Shown here: one piece after another, positions 17,560 through 27,088 of the stretch
Layout: the number at the start of each line of letters is the position of its first letter
How positions within the stretch are numbered: position 1 is the stretch's first letter
Source of the DNA: Flavobacterium soyangense
Lineage (GTDB): Bacteria; Bacteroidota; Bacteroidia; Flavobacteriales; Flavobacteriaceae
NCBI RefSeq assembly: GCF_015277675.1
Contig: NZ_JADHEC010000022.1
Span: 1 to 64,000 of the forward strand
Reading direction: 5' to 3'
DNA: 64,000 nt
Made by a program: the position numbers and the translations under genes
The notes under the pieces: generated by a model
What the model saw: only the letters and a program-made list of their open reading frames with translations
Told to the model about the DNA's origin: nothing
Database searches by the model: none

Positions 17560-18981
17560 TTATTTAGTTACAAAAATGGAAGTTTTGTAATTGCTTTGGG
17601 TCAAAATCATTTTATCCAGCTGTTTTTTTGAGATATCTTTCTCCTCTTTCGTCGGAATTACAAAAAACATCTTTTTATTTAAAGTTTGAACAGAATCCAA
17701 TTGCATTTCAGTTTTTACGACTTGCGCCTTACCATTGGTGTAAAACTGTCCCGAATAATTTTTGCTTTTCCAATAATAGATTGGTATTTCTTTATTTTCG
17801 GTTGTCATCTTTAAATTTTCCAAAAGATATTTATCAGAGTTCATTTTATAGTCTAATTTTCCTGTGGCAAAAAGGCCAAAATAAGCAATAAATACTAAGA
17901 CTGGAAAAAATAATGCAACACTAATTAGGAGTTTTTTTCTAGTGAATTCTTCCCAGAAATAAACCACTAAAAACATAATTGGCATTGTTGATGGAAGAAC
18001 ATAAGTATGTAAAATATTGCTTGAAATGGTAAAAAATAGTGGTGTCCAAAACGCCCATAATAGCAAGAAGGAAATCCAATTGTTTTTGAAAATAGTGGCT
18101 CTTTTTTTCCATAATTTATACAACACAATCTGAATCCACGGAAGCACAAAAGCTATTATATAAAGCCAAATCATTCCTTTTGGTTGTGAGTGGCCACTTC
18201 CATATAAATCGCCTTTCCATCCAGGTTCTACAAAACGTTTGTAATGTTCTCCAACAATAAAATAATCTAAAAAACCCGGCGATTGTTGCTCGCAAAAATA
18301 ATACCATGGAACAGCTATTATTGCGGTTATTAAAATTCCCAATACTATTGAAAATTTTGAAAATACATCCCAAAATCTTTTCATATCTAGACAGCACCAT
18401 AAAAACAACGGAGGAAATGTAAGTACAATAATTAGCGGACCTTTTGAAAGTAATCCTAATCCTAAAGCAACAAAAAATACATAATTCCAAGAGGTTTTTG
18501 TTTCACTTTTCATCGTTTTCCAAAAGGAAATCATCATCATTGTAATGCAAAATTCTAAAGCTGTGTCAGTTGAAACAACGCCTGTATGAATTAAAAACTC
18601 GGGCATTGTCAACAAAATAAAACCAGGTAAATAAAAAGAATAGCCTTCCTTTTTTACCATTTTCCCAGCAATAATAATTAGGATTACACTCAGCAAAAAA
18701 GAAGGAAAACGGGCAGCAAATTCATTTACTCCAAATAACTCAAAACTTCCCGCAGACAGCCAAGTAGATAAAGGTGGTTTTGCCCAAAACGGAACGCCAT
18801 AATCTATTTGTAAAACAATCCATTGTTTCGTTTCCTGCATGATCCGGGCAATTTCGGCATAGCGTGCTTCTGTTTTGTCCAATAAAGGAATGGTTGCAGT
18901 CAATAACAATCTAAAAATCAAGAGAACAATTACCGAAACGGAAAGTATTTTGGAGTTGTTTTTAAGTTTTTCTGAAATCAT
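17560..18981 (-). CDS. Membrane glycosyltransferase, GT39/ArnT-like
   Basis: This 473-residue GT-C-fold enzyme has about ten or more membrane helices. The first periplasmic loop carries DKTEARYAEIARIM and FWAKPPLSTWL, the hallmarks of ArnT/PMT enzymes that take a sugar from polyprenyl-phosphate. Its ATG follows the stop of the GT2 gene directly (TAAATG). This supports a relay: GT2 loads polyprenyl-phosphate and GT39 transfers the sugar outside. The acceptor could be lipid A or protein; the sequence does not say. Confidence 0.85.
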   Translation of the reverse strand: MISEKLKNNSKILSVSVIVLLIFRLLLTATIPLLDKTEARYAEIARIMQETKQWIVLQIDYGVPFWAKPPLSTWLSAGSFELFGVNEFAARFPSFLLSVILIIIAGKMVKKEGYSFYLPGFILLTMPEFLIHTGVVSTDTALEFCITMMMISFWKTMKSETKTSWNYVFFVALGLGLLSKGPLIIVLTFPPLFLWCCLDMKRFWDVFSKFSIVLGILITAIIAVPWYYFCEQQSPGFLDYFIVGEHYKRFVEPGWKGDLYGSGHSQPKGMIWLYIIAFVLPWIQIVLYKLWKKRATIFKNNWISFLLLWAFWTPLFFTISSNILHTYVLPSTMPIMFLVVYFWEEFTRKKLLISVALFFPVLVFIAYFGLFATGKLDYKMNSDKYLLENLKMTTENKEIPIYYWKSKNYSGQFYTNGKAQVVKTEMQLDSVQTLNKKMFFVIPTKEEKDISKKQLDKMILTQSNYKTSIFVTK

Positions 18982-19755
18982 TTACAATAAATTTGTGTTA
19001 TAGGTATTCTTTGCTATTTTTTTGTATTCCCGGCTAATTTTAAACAAATCAAACCAGAGTTTAAAACCGTAGGTAAATTTTACTTTGGAATCTCCTTTTT
19101 CGACCCATAATCTCAAAGGTATTTCTTTCATTTTTTCTATAGCTTTCTCTCTTCCGTAAAGGTGAATCATCCTGTAAAATATTTCTACGTCGAAGAGCCA
19201 TTTTGATATAAATTCTTTTTGGAATAATTGCTCCGAAATTTCTCTTGTAAAAAGTTTACTGCCACATTGGGTGTCATAAACTTTGATGTCAAGTATATTT
19301 GAAATAAAGGTTGCCACAACTCTTCCTATCAAAAACCGACTGTTTTCACGTTCAATTGTAGAACCAATTTTTCTGATTCGGGAGCCAAAACTAAAAATTA
19401 TTTCTCCTTTTAAATGGTTCCTAAGTTCAATAAATTCTTCTAATGTCGTAGCTAAATCGGCATCTAAATAGCCAATGTATTGATGTTTGGAGATTTGATT
19501 GCAATAATTTATTCCTGCTCGAACGGCTTCAGCCTTTCCTGAATTTTTTTCTAATGAAAGAACTTGAATTTGAGTCGGGTGTTTTGCTTTTAAAACATTC
19601 AATACTTCCAGCGTATTATCAGTTGAACCATCATTTACAAAACATATAGATGCCTCCGGATTGTTCTCCAAAAAAATCGAATACTCATTAATTGAAATAC
19701 CCTTTTCTTCATTATAACAAGGAATAACAATGGTGGTATCGTGTTGTGTTGACAT
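18982..19755 (-). CDS. Family 2 glycosyltransferase (polyprenyl-phosphate sugar synthase-like)
   Basis: This 257-residue soluble or peripheral GT-A enzyme has IVIPCYNEEKGI at the N-terminus, CFVNDGSTDNTLE, and the metal-binding GYLDADLATT near residue 100. The later CGSKLFTREI and the C-terminal basic region resemble dolichyl-phosphate glucose or mannose synthases (DPG1/ALG5 type). It lacks the C-terminal membrane helices of GtrB. It is directly fused in transcription to the GT39 gene, which would use its product. Confidence 0.88.
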   Translation of the reverse strand: MSTQHDTTIVIPCYNEEKGISINEYSIFLENNPEASICFVNDGSTDNTLEVLNVLKAKHPTQIQVLSLEKNSGKAEAVRAGINYCNQISKHQYIGYLDADLATTLEEFIELRNHLKGEIIFSFGSRIRKIGSTIERENSRFLIGRVVATFISNILDIKVYDTQCGSKLFTREISEQLFQKEFISKWLFDVEIFYRMIHLYGREKAIEKMKEIPLRLWVEKGDSKVKFTYGFKLWFDLFKISREYKKIAKNTYNTNLL

Positions 19756-19815
19756 ATAAATGTTTTATGTTTGGTCAAAAAAGCAAGCTAATGTAATGTT
19801 ATCTTTGATTAAAAA

Positions 19816-20634
19816 TTAATATTGCTCTTTCTCATTTGGAAAATCACTCGATTTCACATCCGTAACATAGTGACCGATGGCTGTTGTCATTTCTTCGTAT
19901 AAATTCATATAACGACGCAAAAAGCGCGGACTAAATTCATTATTCATTCCCAGCATATCATGAATTACCAAAACTTGTCCGTCAACGCCACCACCAGCAC
20001 CAATTCCGATGATGGGAATGGAAACGCTTTTGGCTACCTTCTCAGCTAAATCTGCTGGAACTTTTTCGATAACGATTGCAAAACATCCTAATTTTTCTAA
20101 AAATTTGGCATCTTTCATTAATTTTTCGGCTTCTTCTTCTTCTTTGGCACGAACAGTGTAAGTGCCAAATTTGTATATCGATTGTGGGGTTAAACCCAAA
20201 TGTCCCATAACAGGAATTCCAGCATTCAAGATTCTTTTAATGGACTCTTTAACTTCGCTTCCGCCTTCTAGTTTTACTGAGTGTCCGCCACTTTCTTTCA
20301 TAATTCGGATGGCTGAACGCAAGGCTTCTTTTGGGTCTGACTGATAGCTTCCAAAAGGCATATCGACTACAACTAATGATCTATGTATAGCGCGAACTAC
20401 GCTAGATGCGTGATAAATCATTTGGTCTAATGTAATAGGCAAAGTTGTTTCGTGACCAGCCATGACATTCGATGCTGAATCTCCCACTAATATTACATCG
20501 ACACCAGCAGCATCAACAATTTTTGCCATAGAATAATCATAAGCCGTAAGCATGGAAATCTTTTCTCCATTTGCCTTCATTTCAGTTAATGACTTTGTGG
20601 TAATTCTTTTGTAATCTTTTTTTGTTGCAGACAT
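19816..20634 (-). CDS. panB: 3-methyl-2-oxobutanoate hydroxymethyltransferase
   Basis: This 272-residue enzyme of pantothenate synthesis adds a hydroxymethyl group from methylene-tetrahydrofolate to alpha-ketoisovalerate. Family motifs are clear: [12 protein letters not shown], the Mg-binding [36 protein letters not shown], and [20 protein letters not shown]. Length is standard. No panC or panD is adjacent. It is followed by the GT2/GT39 run after 60 bases. Confidence 0.97.
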   Translation of the reverse strand: MSATKKDYKRITTKSLTEMKANGEKISMLTAYDYSMAKIVDAAGVDVILVGDSASNVMAGHETTLPITLDQMIYHASSVVRAIHRSLVVVDMPFGSYQSDPKEALRSAIRIMKESGGHSVKLEGGSEVKESIKRILNAGIPVMGHLGLTPQSIYKFGTYTVRAKEEEEAEKLMKDAKFLEKLGCFAIVIEKVPADLAEKVAKSVSIPIIGIGAGGGVDGQVLVIHDMLGMNNEFSPRFLRRYMNLYEEMTTAIGHYVTDVKSSDFPNEKEQY

Positions 20635-20767
20635 CCTTTATGTTTGGAATTTAGATTTTAGACTGCAAAATTAATCAATTAATCTAAAATTAGTAAAGAT
20701 TGCTATCTTTAAAATATCGAATCTTAAATAATGGGCTTTTAAATTGTCAAAATGTTTTTGATGAAGG

Positions 20768-21148
20768 TTAGTATCCCTGATTTCTCTTAAAAAATCTTGA
20801 ATCAATCCCATATGCAATCAAAATTCCCAGAATATAAAAAACCAAATCGCTCCAAAGAAAACCTTGTCCTAATGCATAATGCCCTAATGTAGTTCTTCGT
20901 ATTACCATGATCCATTCTGCTCGATACAGTTGAAGGAACTCAATGCAAAAACAAAAAGCCAGGGCAAGTTCCATTGTTTTTATAAAACTGTTTTTGATAA
21001 AGAACAACCGCATACCAAAATAAACCATAACGGCATATAAAGTGTCACCAAAAAAAGTTGGGAAACCATCAATTTTTCTGGATAATATTCCAAGAATGAT
21101 TACAGAAACTATTAAAATGAAATAAGGAAACCGATTGTTTTTTAGCAT
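20768..21148 (-). CDS. DUF2809-type small membrane protein
   Basis: This 126-residue protein has four hydrophobic segments and the conserved-looking FCIEFLQLYRAEWIM in the middle, LGHYALGQGFLWSDLVFYIL later, and GIDSRFF at the end. This pattern is what I recall for DUF2809, a relative of VanZ-like proteins. Function is unknown. It starts 6 bases after the serine dehydratase stop and so is in the same transcript. Confidence 0.75.
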   Translation of the reverse strand: MLKNNRFPYFILIVSVIILGILSRKIDGFPTFFGDTLYAVMVYFGMRLFFIKNSFIKTMELALAFCFCIEFLQLYRAEWIMVIRRTTLGHYALGQGFLWSDLVFYILGILIAYGIDSRFFKRNQGY

Positions 21149-21154
21149 AATAAA

Positions 21155-22582
21155 TTAACAATCAGCCATGTTTACTGCAACTGCCAGACCACCTTGGGAA
21201 GTTTCCTTGTATTTGTTGTTCATATCTTTGGCAGTTTGCCACATCGTGTCAATGACTTTGTCCAACGGCACTTTTGCATTTTTTGGGTCGGTTTCCAATG
21301 CTAATTCGGCAGCGTTTATTGCTTTTATGGCTCCCATTGTATTTCTTTCGATACACGGAATTTGGACTAAACCCCCAACGGGGTCACAAGTTAATCCAAG
21401 ATGATGTTCCATTGCGATTTCGGCAGCCATTAATACCTGAGCCGGAGTCCCACCCATTAATTCGCACAAAGCTGCTGCGGCCATTGCTGATGAAACGCCA
21501 ATTTCTGCCTGACAACCTCCCATAGCTGCGGAAATGGTAGAACCTTTTTTGAAAATACTGCCTATTTCACCTGCAACCATAAGGAATTGTTTGATTTCCT
21601 TTTCGCCAGCCTTGTGATTTTCGATGACTAGATAATACATTAAAACTGCAGGAATTACACCGGCACTTCCATTGGTTGGAGCGGTAACCACACGGCCTAA
21701 AGAAGCATTGACTTCGTTTACTGCCAAGGCAAAACATGAAACCCATTTTAAGATTTGCCGAAACTTCACTTCTGTCAAGCGAATTTGTTCCAGCCAGGTT
21801 TGCGGCGAATCATAATTGGCTAAGCCAATAAGATGTTGGTGCATATCAAATGCTCTGCGGCGAACGCTTAAACCGCCGGGAAGAATTCCTTCGGAATGAC
21901 AACCAATGTACATGCATTCGAGCATTGTGTTCCAAATGCGCATTAATTCGTGATGAATCTCTGCTTCGGGGCGCATTGATTTTTCGTTTTCATATACAAT
22001 TTCCGATATGCTTTTGTTTTGCTGTATTGTATAATTTAACAATTCATTGGCGTTTTGAATTGGAAACGGGAAAGCACATTTTATCTGGATTTTCTTTTTA
22101 GCATTGATTCGCTCTTCTACTACAACAAATCCTCCACCAATGGAATAGTAAGTTGAAGTGTATTCTCCGCCATCTTCGGTATAGGCTGTAAAGGCCAAAC
22201 CATTAGCGTGAAAGGGAAGAAATTTTTTATTGAAAACAATATCATTCAAAAAATGAAAAGGTATCGTAATTTCATTTCCGAGAATTATTTCGTTGCTGTC
22301 TTGGATTGATTTTACAACTTTTGAAATGTTTTCTATTGGAATATATTCGGGATCTTGACCACTTAAACCAAGCATAATGGCTAGATCAGTGGCATGGCCT
22401 TTTCCGGTCAGAGAAAGTGAGCCATATAAATCTACTTTTATTCTGTCTATGGAATGCATCAGGTTTTCATTTCGCAATTCTCCCAAAAACCTTTCGGCAG
22501 CTCGCCAAGGTCCAAGAGTGTGAGAACTTGATGGTCCAATGCCGATTTTTAGCATATCAAAGACCGAGATACATTCTTCCAT
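21155..22582 (-). CDS. sdaA: L-serine ammonia-lyase (iron-sulfur, single chain)
   Basis: This 475-residue enzyme deaminates L-serine to pyruvate with a 4Fe-4S cluster. The N-terminal SDH-beta domain carries [18 protein letters not shown]. The C-terminal SDH-alpha domain has [29 protein letters not shown] and [19 protein letters not shown]. The Cys residues in these last segments are cluster ligands, and [14 protein letters not shown] links the domains. It is a fused one-chain form, as in most Gram-negative bacteria. It is co-transcribed with the DUF2809 gene. Confidence 0.96.
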   Translation of the reverse strand: MEECISVFDMLKIGIGPSSSHTLGPWRAAERFLGELRNENLMHSIDRIKVDLYGSLSLTGKGHATDLAIMLGLSGQDPEYIPIENISKVVKSIQDSNEIILGNEITIPFHFLNDIVFNKKFLPFHANGLAFTAYTEDGGEYTSTYYSIGGGFVVVEERINAKKKIQIKCAFPFPIQNANELLNYTIQQNKSISEIVYENEKSMRPEAEIHHELMRIWNTMLECMYIGCHSEGILPGGLSVRRRAFDMHQHLIGLANYDSPQTWLEQIRLTEVKFRQILKWVSCFALAVNEVNASLGRVVTAPTNGSAGVIPAVLMYYLVIENHKAGEKEIKQFLMVAGEIGSIFKKGSTISAAMGGCQAEIGVSSAMAAAALCELMGGTPAQVLMAAEIAMEHHLGLTCDPVGGLVQIPCIERNTMGAIKAINAAELALETDPKNAKVPLDKVIDTMWQTAKDMNNKYKETSQGGLAVAVNMADC

Positions 22583-22715
22583 AAGAGTAATTTTCGTAGA
22601 ACAAATATATAGTATTGAACAGGCAAAAAGAATTTTTAAGAATTAAAAATTGAGGATTTGATAAAACAACACTAAAATGCAGATGATAGTTTAAATAAAG
22701 ACAATGTTTTTACTT

Positions 22716-24266
22716 TCAATGTACTGCTGTCACACTTACTCTTTCGATATTTATCAGGTGTAATTCAATATGCCTGTCTTTTGCTTTTCTATGAAATTCG
22801 CTTATAATTTCTAAAATATCGTAATCAATTAAACGGCTTTCACTACCATCAATAGTCAAAATAGTATATTCAGGAACTTCATCCAATGTTTTTCTCAATT
22901 TGACCTTATTCAAAAAAGTCACATTGTGGTTGAGTTTGATGCATTGGCTTTCAATTCCCTGTTGTCGTGTTTGGGTAATTCTATATTCTATTTTAAAATT
23001 ACTCTGAACGATATAATAAACAGAAATCAAAAGGCCAATGCAAACACCAAGAAGCAAATCAGTAGAAAGGATGACAACAACAGTAATCATGAAAGGAATA
23101 AATTGTTTGCGTCCCAGACTCCACATATTGCGATATAATTTGGGTTTTGTTAAATTATATCCAGTAATCAAAAGAATTGCTGCAAGAGAAGCATAAGGAA
23201 TCTTGTTGAGTAAAAACGGAACAAGCAAAACTGCAAGCAGCAGAAAAAGTCCGTGCGTAAAAGCCGAAAGTTTTGTCCTTCCGCCAGCATCGACATTTGC
23301 CGCACCTCTTACCACGACTGCCGTAATGGGAATTGCTCCCAAAAGTCCACAAGTCATGTTGCCAATTCCTTGTGCAATCAATTCCCGATTCACGGGAGTA
23401 ATTCTATTGCGTTTGTCTAATTTGTCAACCGCTTCAATACAAAGCAAGGTTTCCAATGTTGCAAGCAAACCTATAAGGATTCCATCTTTCCAGATTTCGG
23501 AAGTGGAAAAGATTTTCGAAAAATCTGGAAAGGATATGTTTTCAAAAATGTTCGAAGAAATATTGACTAATTGGGTTTGTTTTAAGGAAAAGTCCGAAGC
23601 TATATTTGTAAAAAGAATATTGACAATGATACCAATAATTACCACTAATAAGGGAGCTGGAATTACCTTTAGTTTCTTTGCAAAAGGTTGTTGCAGAATA
23701 ATAAGAACGACTAACGAAATTGCCGTAATCAGAATGGCACCTCTGGTTATGTGATGGTTGAAGTTTTCTATATTACCAAAAAAGTTGTCTACCGAAAATA
23801 ATTGTATAAAACCACTCGTCCAAAAGTCGGGTTTGTCGTAACCCAAAGCCAGTGGAATTTGTTTTGAAACCAAGATTATTCCTATTGCTGCCAGCATTCC
23901 CTTGATTACTGATGAAGGAAAATAATTAGCGATTGCTCCAAGTCTAAAAATACCCAGTAATAGCTGGAACACGCCAGCAATCATAACGGCGAGCAAAAAA
24001 AGTTTGTAGTCGCCCAATGAAATGATAGATGCGGCAACTAGAGATGTCAAGCCGGCACCAGGTCCGGAAACAGCAAGTTGAGAACCACTGATTAATGAAA
24101 CCACTACTCCTCCAATGATTCCTGACAATATTCCAGCATAAAGTGGCGCTCCCGAAGCCAAAGCAATTCCCAAGCAAAGCGGCAACGCCACTAAAAAAAC
24201 AGAAAGCCCAGCCGGTAAATCGTGTTTGAACCAAATAATCCGGTAGTATTTTATGGCTCGTTTCAT
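22716..24266 (-). CDS. SulP-family inorganic anion transporter
   Basis: This 516-residue inner-membrane transporter begins with DLPAGLSVFLVALPLCLGIA and the conserved SGPGAGLTSLV. It continues through about twelve hydrophobic helices and ends in a STAS-like cytoplasmic domain (about residues 425-516) with ILTIDGSESRLIDYDILEII. The substrate could be bicarbonate or sulfate. The closest recollection is the group often found with carbonic anhydrases, but that enzyme lies 20 kb away here. No sulfate-assimilation gene is adjacent. Confidence 0.9.
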   Translation of the reverse strand: MKRAIKYYRIIWFKHDLPAGLSVFLVALPLCLGIALASGAPLYAGILSGIIGGVVVSLISGSQLAVSGPGAGLTSLVAASIISLGDYKLFLLAVMIAGVFQLLLGIFRLGAIANYFPSSVIKGMLAAIGIILVSKQIPLALGYDKPDFWTSGFIQLFSVDNFFGNIENFNHHITRGAILITAISLVVLIILQQPFAKKLKVIPAPLLVVIIGIIVNILFTNIASDFSLKQTQLVNISSNIFENISFPDFSKIFSTSEIWKDGILIGLLATLETLLCIEAVDKLDKRNRITPVNRELIAQGIGNMTCGLLGAIPITAVVVRGAANVDAGGRTKLSAFTHGLFLLLAVLLVPFLLNKIPYASLAAILLITGYNLTKPKLYRNMWSLGRKQFIPFMITVVVILSTDLLLGVCIGLLISVYYIVQSNFKIEYRITQTRQQGIESQCIKLNHNVTFLNKVKLRKTLDEVPEYTILTIDGSESRLIDYDILEIISEFHRKAKDRHIELHLINIERVSVTAVH

Positions 24267-24350
24267 AGAGAAAAATGATTATTCCCAAAGGTAGCGAAAA
24301 CAGTGGTCTAGCAATTTTATGAATAATTCCGTAATAATTAATGTAATGAT

Positions 24351-24950
24351 TTATTTTGAATTCCAATTCAGTGCTACAATCACTTCATTTCTTCTTTCAA
24401 AAAGTTGATAAGGCGGATTATAACCCAAGTAGCGAAAATCACCATAATAAGAAAGTCCTTTATTCTTTAATTCATTTTCAAGAATAGCTTTATGTTTTTC
24501 AATACTTTCATTAGAAGCAAAGCCACCAAACTGTATTACTGCAACATATTCTGGTTCTGTAGTTATAATGGATATACTTGAATCATTTGGTTTTGGTAAA
24601 TTAGTTTGATTGTAAGCTGATGGAAGTACAAATGCCATAGTAGATTTGGTGTCGCTAATATCCATATGAACTGGCGATGTCATCGCTATTTGTTTCTGTT
24701 CGCTATTTCCTCCAAAAATATATTTTGCCAATTTTCCAAAACCAGAAGATCCTAAATCACGATACGATTTTGAAGTGGAAGAAATCATTGCCATCGTTGC
24801 AGCAGGATAGTGCCGAATTTCAAATTTCTCTTCCACCTTAATCACTTTGTATGCCTGAGTTTCTGTTTTATTGATGGACATAATGGTGTAAATTTGAAAT
24901 AGAACAAATATTCCAATTAGTATAATTACTGTGATGATAAATATTTTCAT
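24351..24950 (-). CDS. SOUL-family heme-binding-like protein
   Basis: This 199-residue protein has one N-terminal membrane anchor (IFIITVIILIGIFVLFQIY). The SOUL domain follows, with YKVIKVEEKFEIRHYPAATM, the FGKLAKYIFGGNSE segment, KQIAMTSPVHM, and the C-terminal FRYLGYNPPYQLFERRNEVIVAL. SOUL proteins bind heme or porphyrin in some species. The His known from mouse SOUL is not a reliable marker in bacteria. It is anchored to the membrane and probably faces the periplasm. It lies 84 bases upstream of the SulP gene on the same strand. Confidence 0.88.
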   Translation of the reverse strand: MKIFIITVIILIGIFVLFQIYTIMSINKTETQAYKVIKVEEKFEIRHYPAATMAMISSTSKSYRDLGSSGFGKLAKYIFGGNSEQKQIAMTSPVHMDISDTKSTMAFVLPSAYNQTNLPKPNDSSISIITTEPEYVAVIQFGGFASNESIEKHKAILENELKNKGLSYYGDFRYLGYNPPYQLFERRNEVIVALNWNSK

Positions 24951-25178
24951 TGGGAATTCTTTTAGATTGTTAATGAATTTTCACACAAGCATAAAGGTAA
25001 ACATTTTTTGAACTAAAACCTTACACAATTATTTAAAAGACTTACATCTTTCACTTATTAATCAAGTCTGTATTTAGTTGTATTGTCATTTGTATTGCCG
25101 TGATTTTTACCTTAAATTCTAATTGTTTGGTTTAATGTAAAATTGAATATGGTTTATCACATTAGGATTGGTGTTTAT

Positions 25179-25215
25179 GCGCACGGATTGCAAATCTGCG
25201 CTATCGGGGGACTTT
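25179..25215. repeat. Dispersed hairpin repeat, copy 3
   Basis: GCGCACGGATTGCAAATCTG is followed by CGCTATCGGGGGACTTTGC, ending just before the stop of the HEPN-like gene (25221). GCAAA and TTTGC can pair. It shares its core with the copies at 11031 and 13846. The rest of the 270-base gap 24951-25220 holds nothing I can identify. Confidence 0.5.
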
Positions 25216-25220
25216 GCTTA

Positions 25221-25907
25221 TTATTTAAAAATTTCTTTAATCAAAACGCCAAGATATTCTTCACTTGTAGTTGTAAAGTCCTTTAAAAATTCAACATTGT
25301 TTATTTTAAAACTAACTTCTTCCTGAAAATATTCAATTTTATGCTGTTTAAGTTTACGCATTCCACGTATTGAATTTAAGTTTTTTGTCTTTGTTTTATT
25401 TAATTGGTTTTCATTGTGAACAATTGCGTTACGGATATTTCTAAATTCTTCAATATCAGCCCATAATTTTTCACTTGACTTTGCTGAATCAAGTTTACAA
25501 ACTAAATTCATATATTTTCTTATTGTATCAATGTCGCTTGTTCCTTTTAAATCTTTGATTTTAAGGTCGCTTTCAGACAATTCTTCACATATTTTCCCAA
25601 GTTTTACAAATTGTATTTCAAACAATGAAAACAGATTTATAAAAATTGAATTGTAAAAAAGATAGTTGAATTCAAATAAATACACTCCTTGACTTTTTAA
25701 ATCATCACTATTTAATTTAAAAAATTCAGTGAATTTATCATCATTTAGTAAATCTTCTGGTGAAATATCTAGTTTCTCGTTTAAATATTCAAGTTTTTGC
25801 TCTCGAAATGAAACAACATCTTGACAGATAGTAAGCAATGAATCAAAACTCTTTTTAATATCAATGTGAACCTTAATTAACTTTATAATAATCTCGTTTT
25901 TTTTCAT
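25221..25907 (-). CDS. HEPN-like hypothetical protein
   Basis: This 228-residue (from ATG at 25907) or 233-residue (from 25922) all-helical protein has no signal or membrane segment. Near residues 154-165 it has EEFRNIRNAIVHNEN, which contains RNxxxH, the catalytic motif of HEPN ribonucleases, inside a helix next to a conserved-looking FNYLFYNSIFINLFSLFEIQ. HEPN proteins act in toxin-antitoxin, abortive-infection and CRISPR systems, but many similar ORFs are uncharacterised. No antitoxin-like ORF is adjacent. The upstream sequence is copy 1 of a 183-bp direct repeat, so the gene looks like an acquired unit. Confidence 0.55.
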   Translation of the reverse strand: MKKNEIIIKLIKVHIDIKKSFDSLLTICQDVVSFREQKLEYLNEKLDISPEDLLNDDKFTEFFKLNSDDLKSQGVYLFEFNYLFYNSIFINLFSLFEIQFVKLGKICEELSESDLKIKDLKGTSDIDTIRKYMNLVCKLDSAKSSEKLWADIEEFRNIRNAIVHNENQLNKTKTKNLNSIRGMRKLKQHKIEYFQEEVSFKINNVEFLKDFTTTSEEYLGVLIKEIFK

Positions 25908-25945
25908 GGGGATGTTGTGCAAATTACCGCTAACTTGTATATAGA

Positions 25946-26128
25946 CAAAACAAACATTCGTTTATACACCCAAAAATGGGTAGATTGGCTAAGTTTTGTT
26001 TTGTTTTATATTTCTTTCAACTATATTTATTTTTATTTACAAATTATATTATTTTGATTCAGAAGGTTTCTGTATAACATAATGATTTTTATATCCTGAA
26101 TGCCTAGCCCAGATGGAAACGGCATCCT
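25946..26128. repeat. 183-bp direct repeat, left copy
   Basis: It matches 26781-26963 at a constant offset of 835 bases without indels. The first 85 bases (beginning CAAAACAAACATTCG) and the last 28 (TGCCTAGCCC to GGCATCCT) are nearly or fully identical; the middle has diverged. It lies just upstream of the HEPN-like gene start (minus strand). Confidence 0.85.
26101..26127 (+). ncRNA. Truncated Flavo-1-like element (5' half only)
   Basis: TGCCTAGCCCAGATGGAAAC followed by GGCATCC is identical to the 5' half of the complete element at 26938-27021. The hairpin and 3' half (GATATAG...) are missing: the sequence continues TATTGTGGCGG instead. It is a broken copy carried by the direct repeat. Confidence 0.55.
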
Positions 26129-26158
26129 ATTGTGGCGGTGTTCGCCTCGTCAATGACT

Positions 26159-26716
26159 TTATCTTCGTTTTATAAGTTTTAATTGTTCTTCACAATAATC
26201 TTTGTTCATTTCTCTATTGTCAAATTCTAATCTTGATTTTACTCTTAATATTCCTATTTCATAGAGTCCTACTACACCATTTCTAAATCCACTATCAATT
26301 GCTTCTTTATTGTATTGTCTGTTCATTTGTGTATCCTGTTTTGACAATTCAATCGCCTTTTCAATATCCTTTATTTCTCCTTCATAATCTAAAATCACCT
26401 CTTTGCTTAGAGCACGATTATAGTATAAATTACAATTATTGGGAGAAAATATTATCGCTTTATTGAAATCTTCAATAGCATCATAATCGTAACCTAAAGC
26501 TTGTAAACACATACCTCTCAATTCAAATATATCATCTTTTTTATAATCTTTTTCTATTGCTTTGTCAAAATGATATAATGCATCATTCCATTCTGAATTA
26601 AAGAAATATTTCTCACCTCGAGCAAAACTAATAAATGCATCCCATTCGGAATCCGAATTATCATTACTAGTATTATTTTTTGTTTTTTTCTTAAATAGAT
26701 TTGAAAACCAATTCAT
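26159..26716 (-). CDS. Tetratricopeptide-repeat hypothetical protein
   Basis: This 185-residue soluble protein has an N-terminal amphipathic KKKTKNN patch. It has about three TPR motifs between residues 27 and 130: YFFNSEWNDALYHFDKAIEK, GYDYDAIEDFNKAIIFSPNN, and DYEGEIKDIEKAIELSKQ. TPRs mediate protein-protein contacts; no catalytic motif is seen. The gene sits between the two copies of the 183-bp repeat. Together with the right copy it looks like one inserted unit. Codon use is AT-rich like its HEPN-like neighbour. Confidence 0.7.
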   Translation of the reverse strand: MNWFSNLFKKKTKNNTSNDNSDSEWDAFISFARGEKYFFNSEWNDALYHFDKAIEKDYKKDDIFELRGMCLQALGYDYDAIEDFNKAIIFSPNNCNLYYNRALSKEVILDYEGEIKDIEKAIELSKQDTQMNRQYNKEAIDSGFRNGVVGLYEIGILRVKSRLEFDNREMNKDYCEEQLKLIKRR

Positions 26717-26780
26717 AATTAAAACTGTTTTTTTGTTATTGAATTTGTCTTTTTGTAAAAGTGTTTTCCTTGTTTATAGG

Positions 26781-26963
26781 CAAAACAAACATTCGTATAT
26801 ACATCCAAAAATGGGTAGATTGGCAAAGGTTTGTTTCGCTTTATATTTCCTTCAAATATATTAAAATTTTCTTACAAATTAGCATATTAAACGGAGGGAT
26901 TTCTAAATAAAAGCAAATCGTCTGGTTTACTCAATTGCCTAGCCCAGATGGAAACGGCATCCT
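26781..26963. repeat. 183-bp direct repeat, right copy
   Basis: It is the partner of 25946-26128 at an offset of exactly 835 bases. It lies just upstream of the TPR gene (minus strand) and upstream of dnaK (plus strand). Its right end runs into the complete Flavo-1-like element. Confidence 0.85.
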
Positions 26964-27021
26964 TTATGTTCTTTTTTTAAGAACATAAAGATATAGTGAA
27001 CAGCTGGATTAGCGCCTAAAA
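26938..27021 (+). ncRNA. Flavo-1-like structured RNA, complete copy
   Basis: The 5' block TAGCCCAGATGGAAACGG and CATCC is followed by the perfect hairpin TTTATGTTC/GAACATAAA and the 3' block GATATAGTGAACAGCTGGAT, then TAGCGCCTAAAA. The blocks match the minus-strand copy at 58517-58600, while the hairpin sequences differ completely but stay paired. This covariation is strong evidence for a structured RNA. It lies about 140 bases upstream of dnaK. The Flavo-1 name is from memory. Confidence 0.65.
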
Positions 27022-27088
27022 TGTCATCTTGTCATACCTTTTTGCGCCAATTTTAACATTAACTGACAATTTATTTGGGTTTTTTCTA

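Noticed and set aside
23203-23754. 183-residue ORF antisense to the SulP transporter
   Set aside because: It is a shadow of a real membrane-protein gene with strong family motifs on the other strand.
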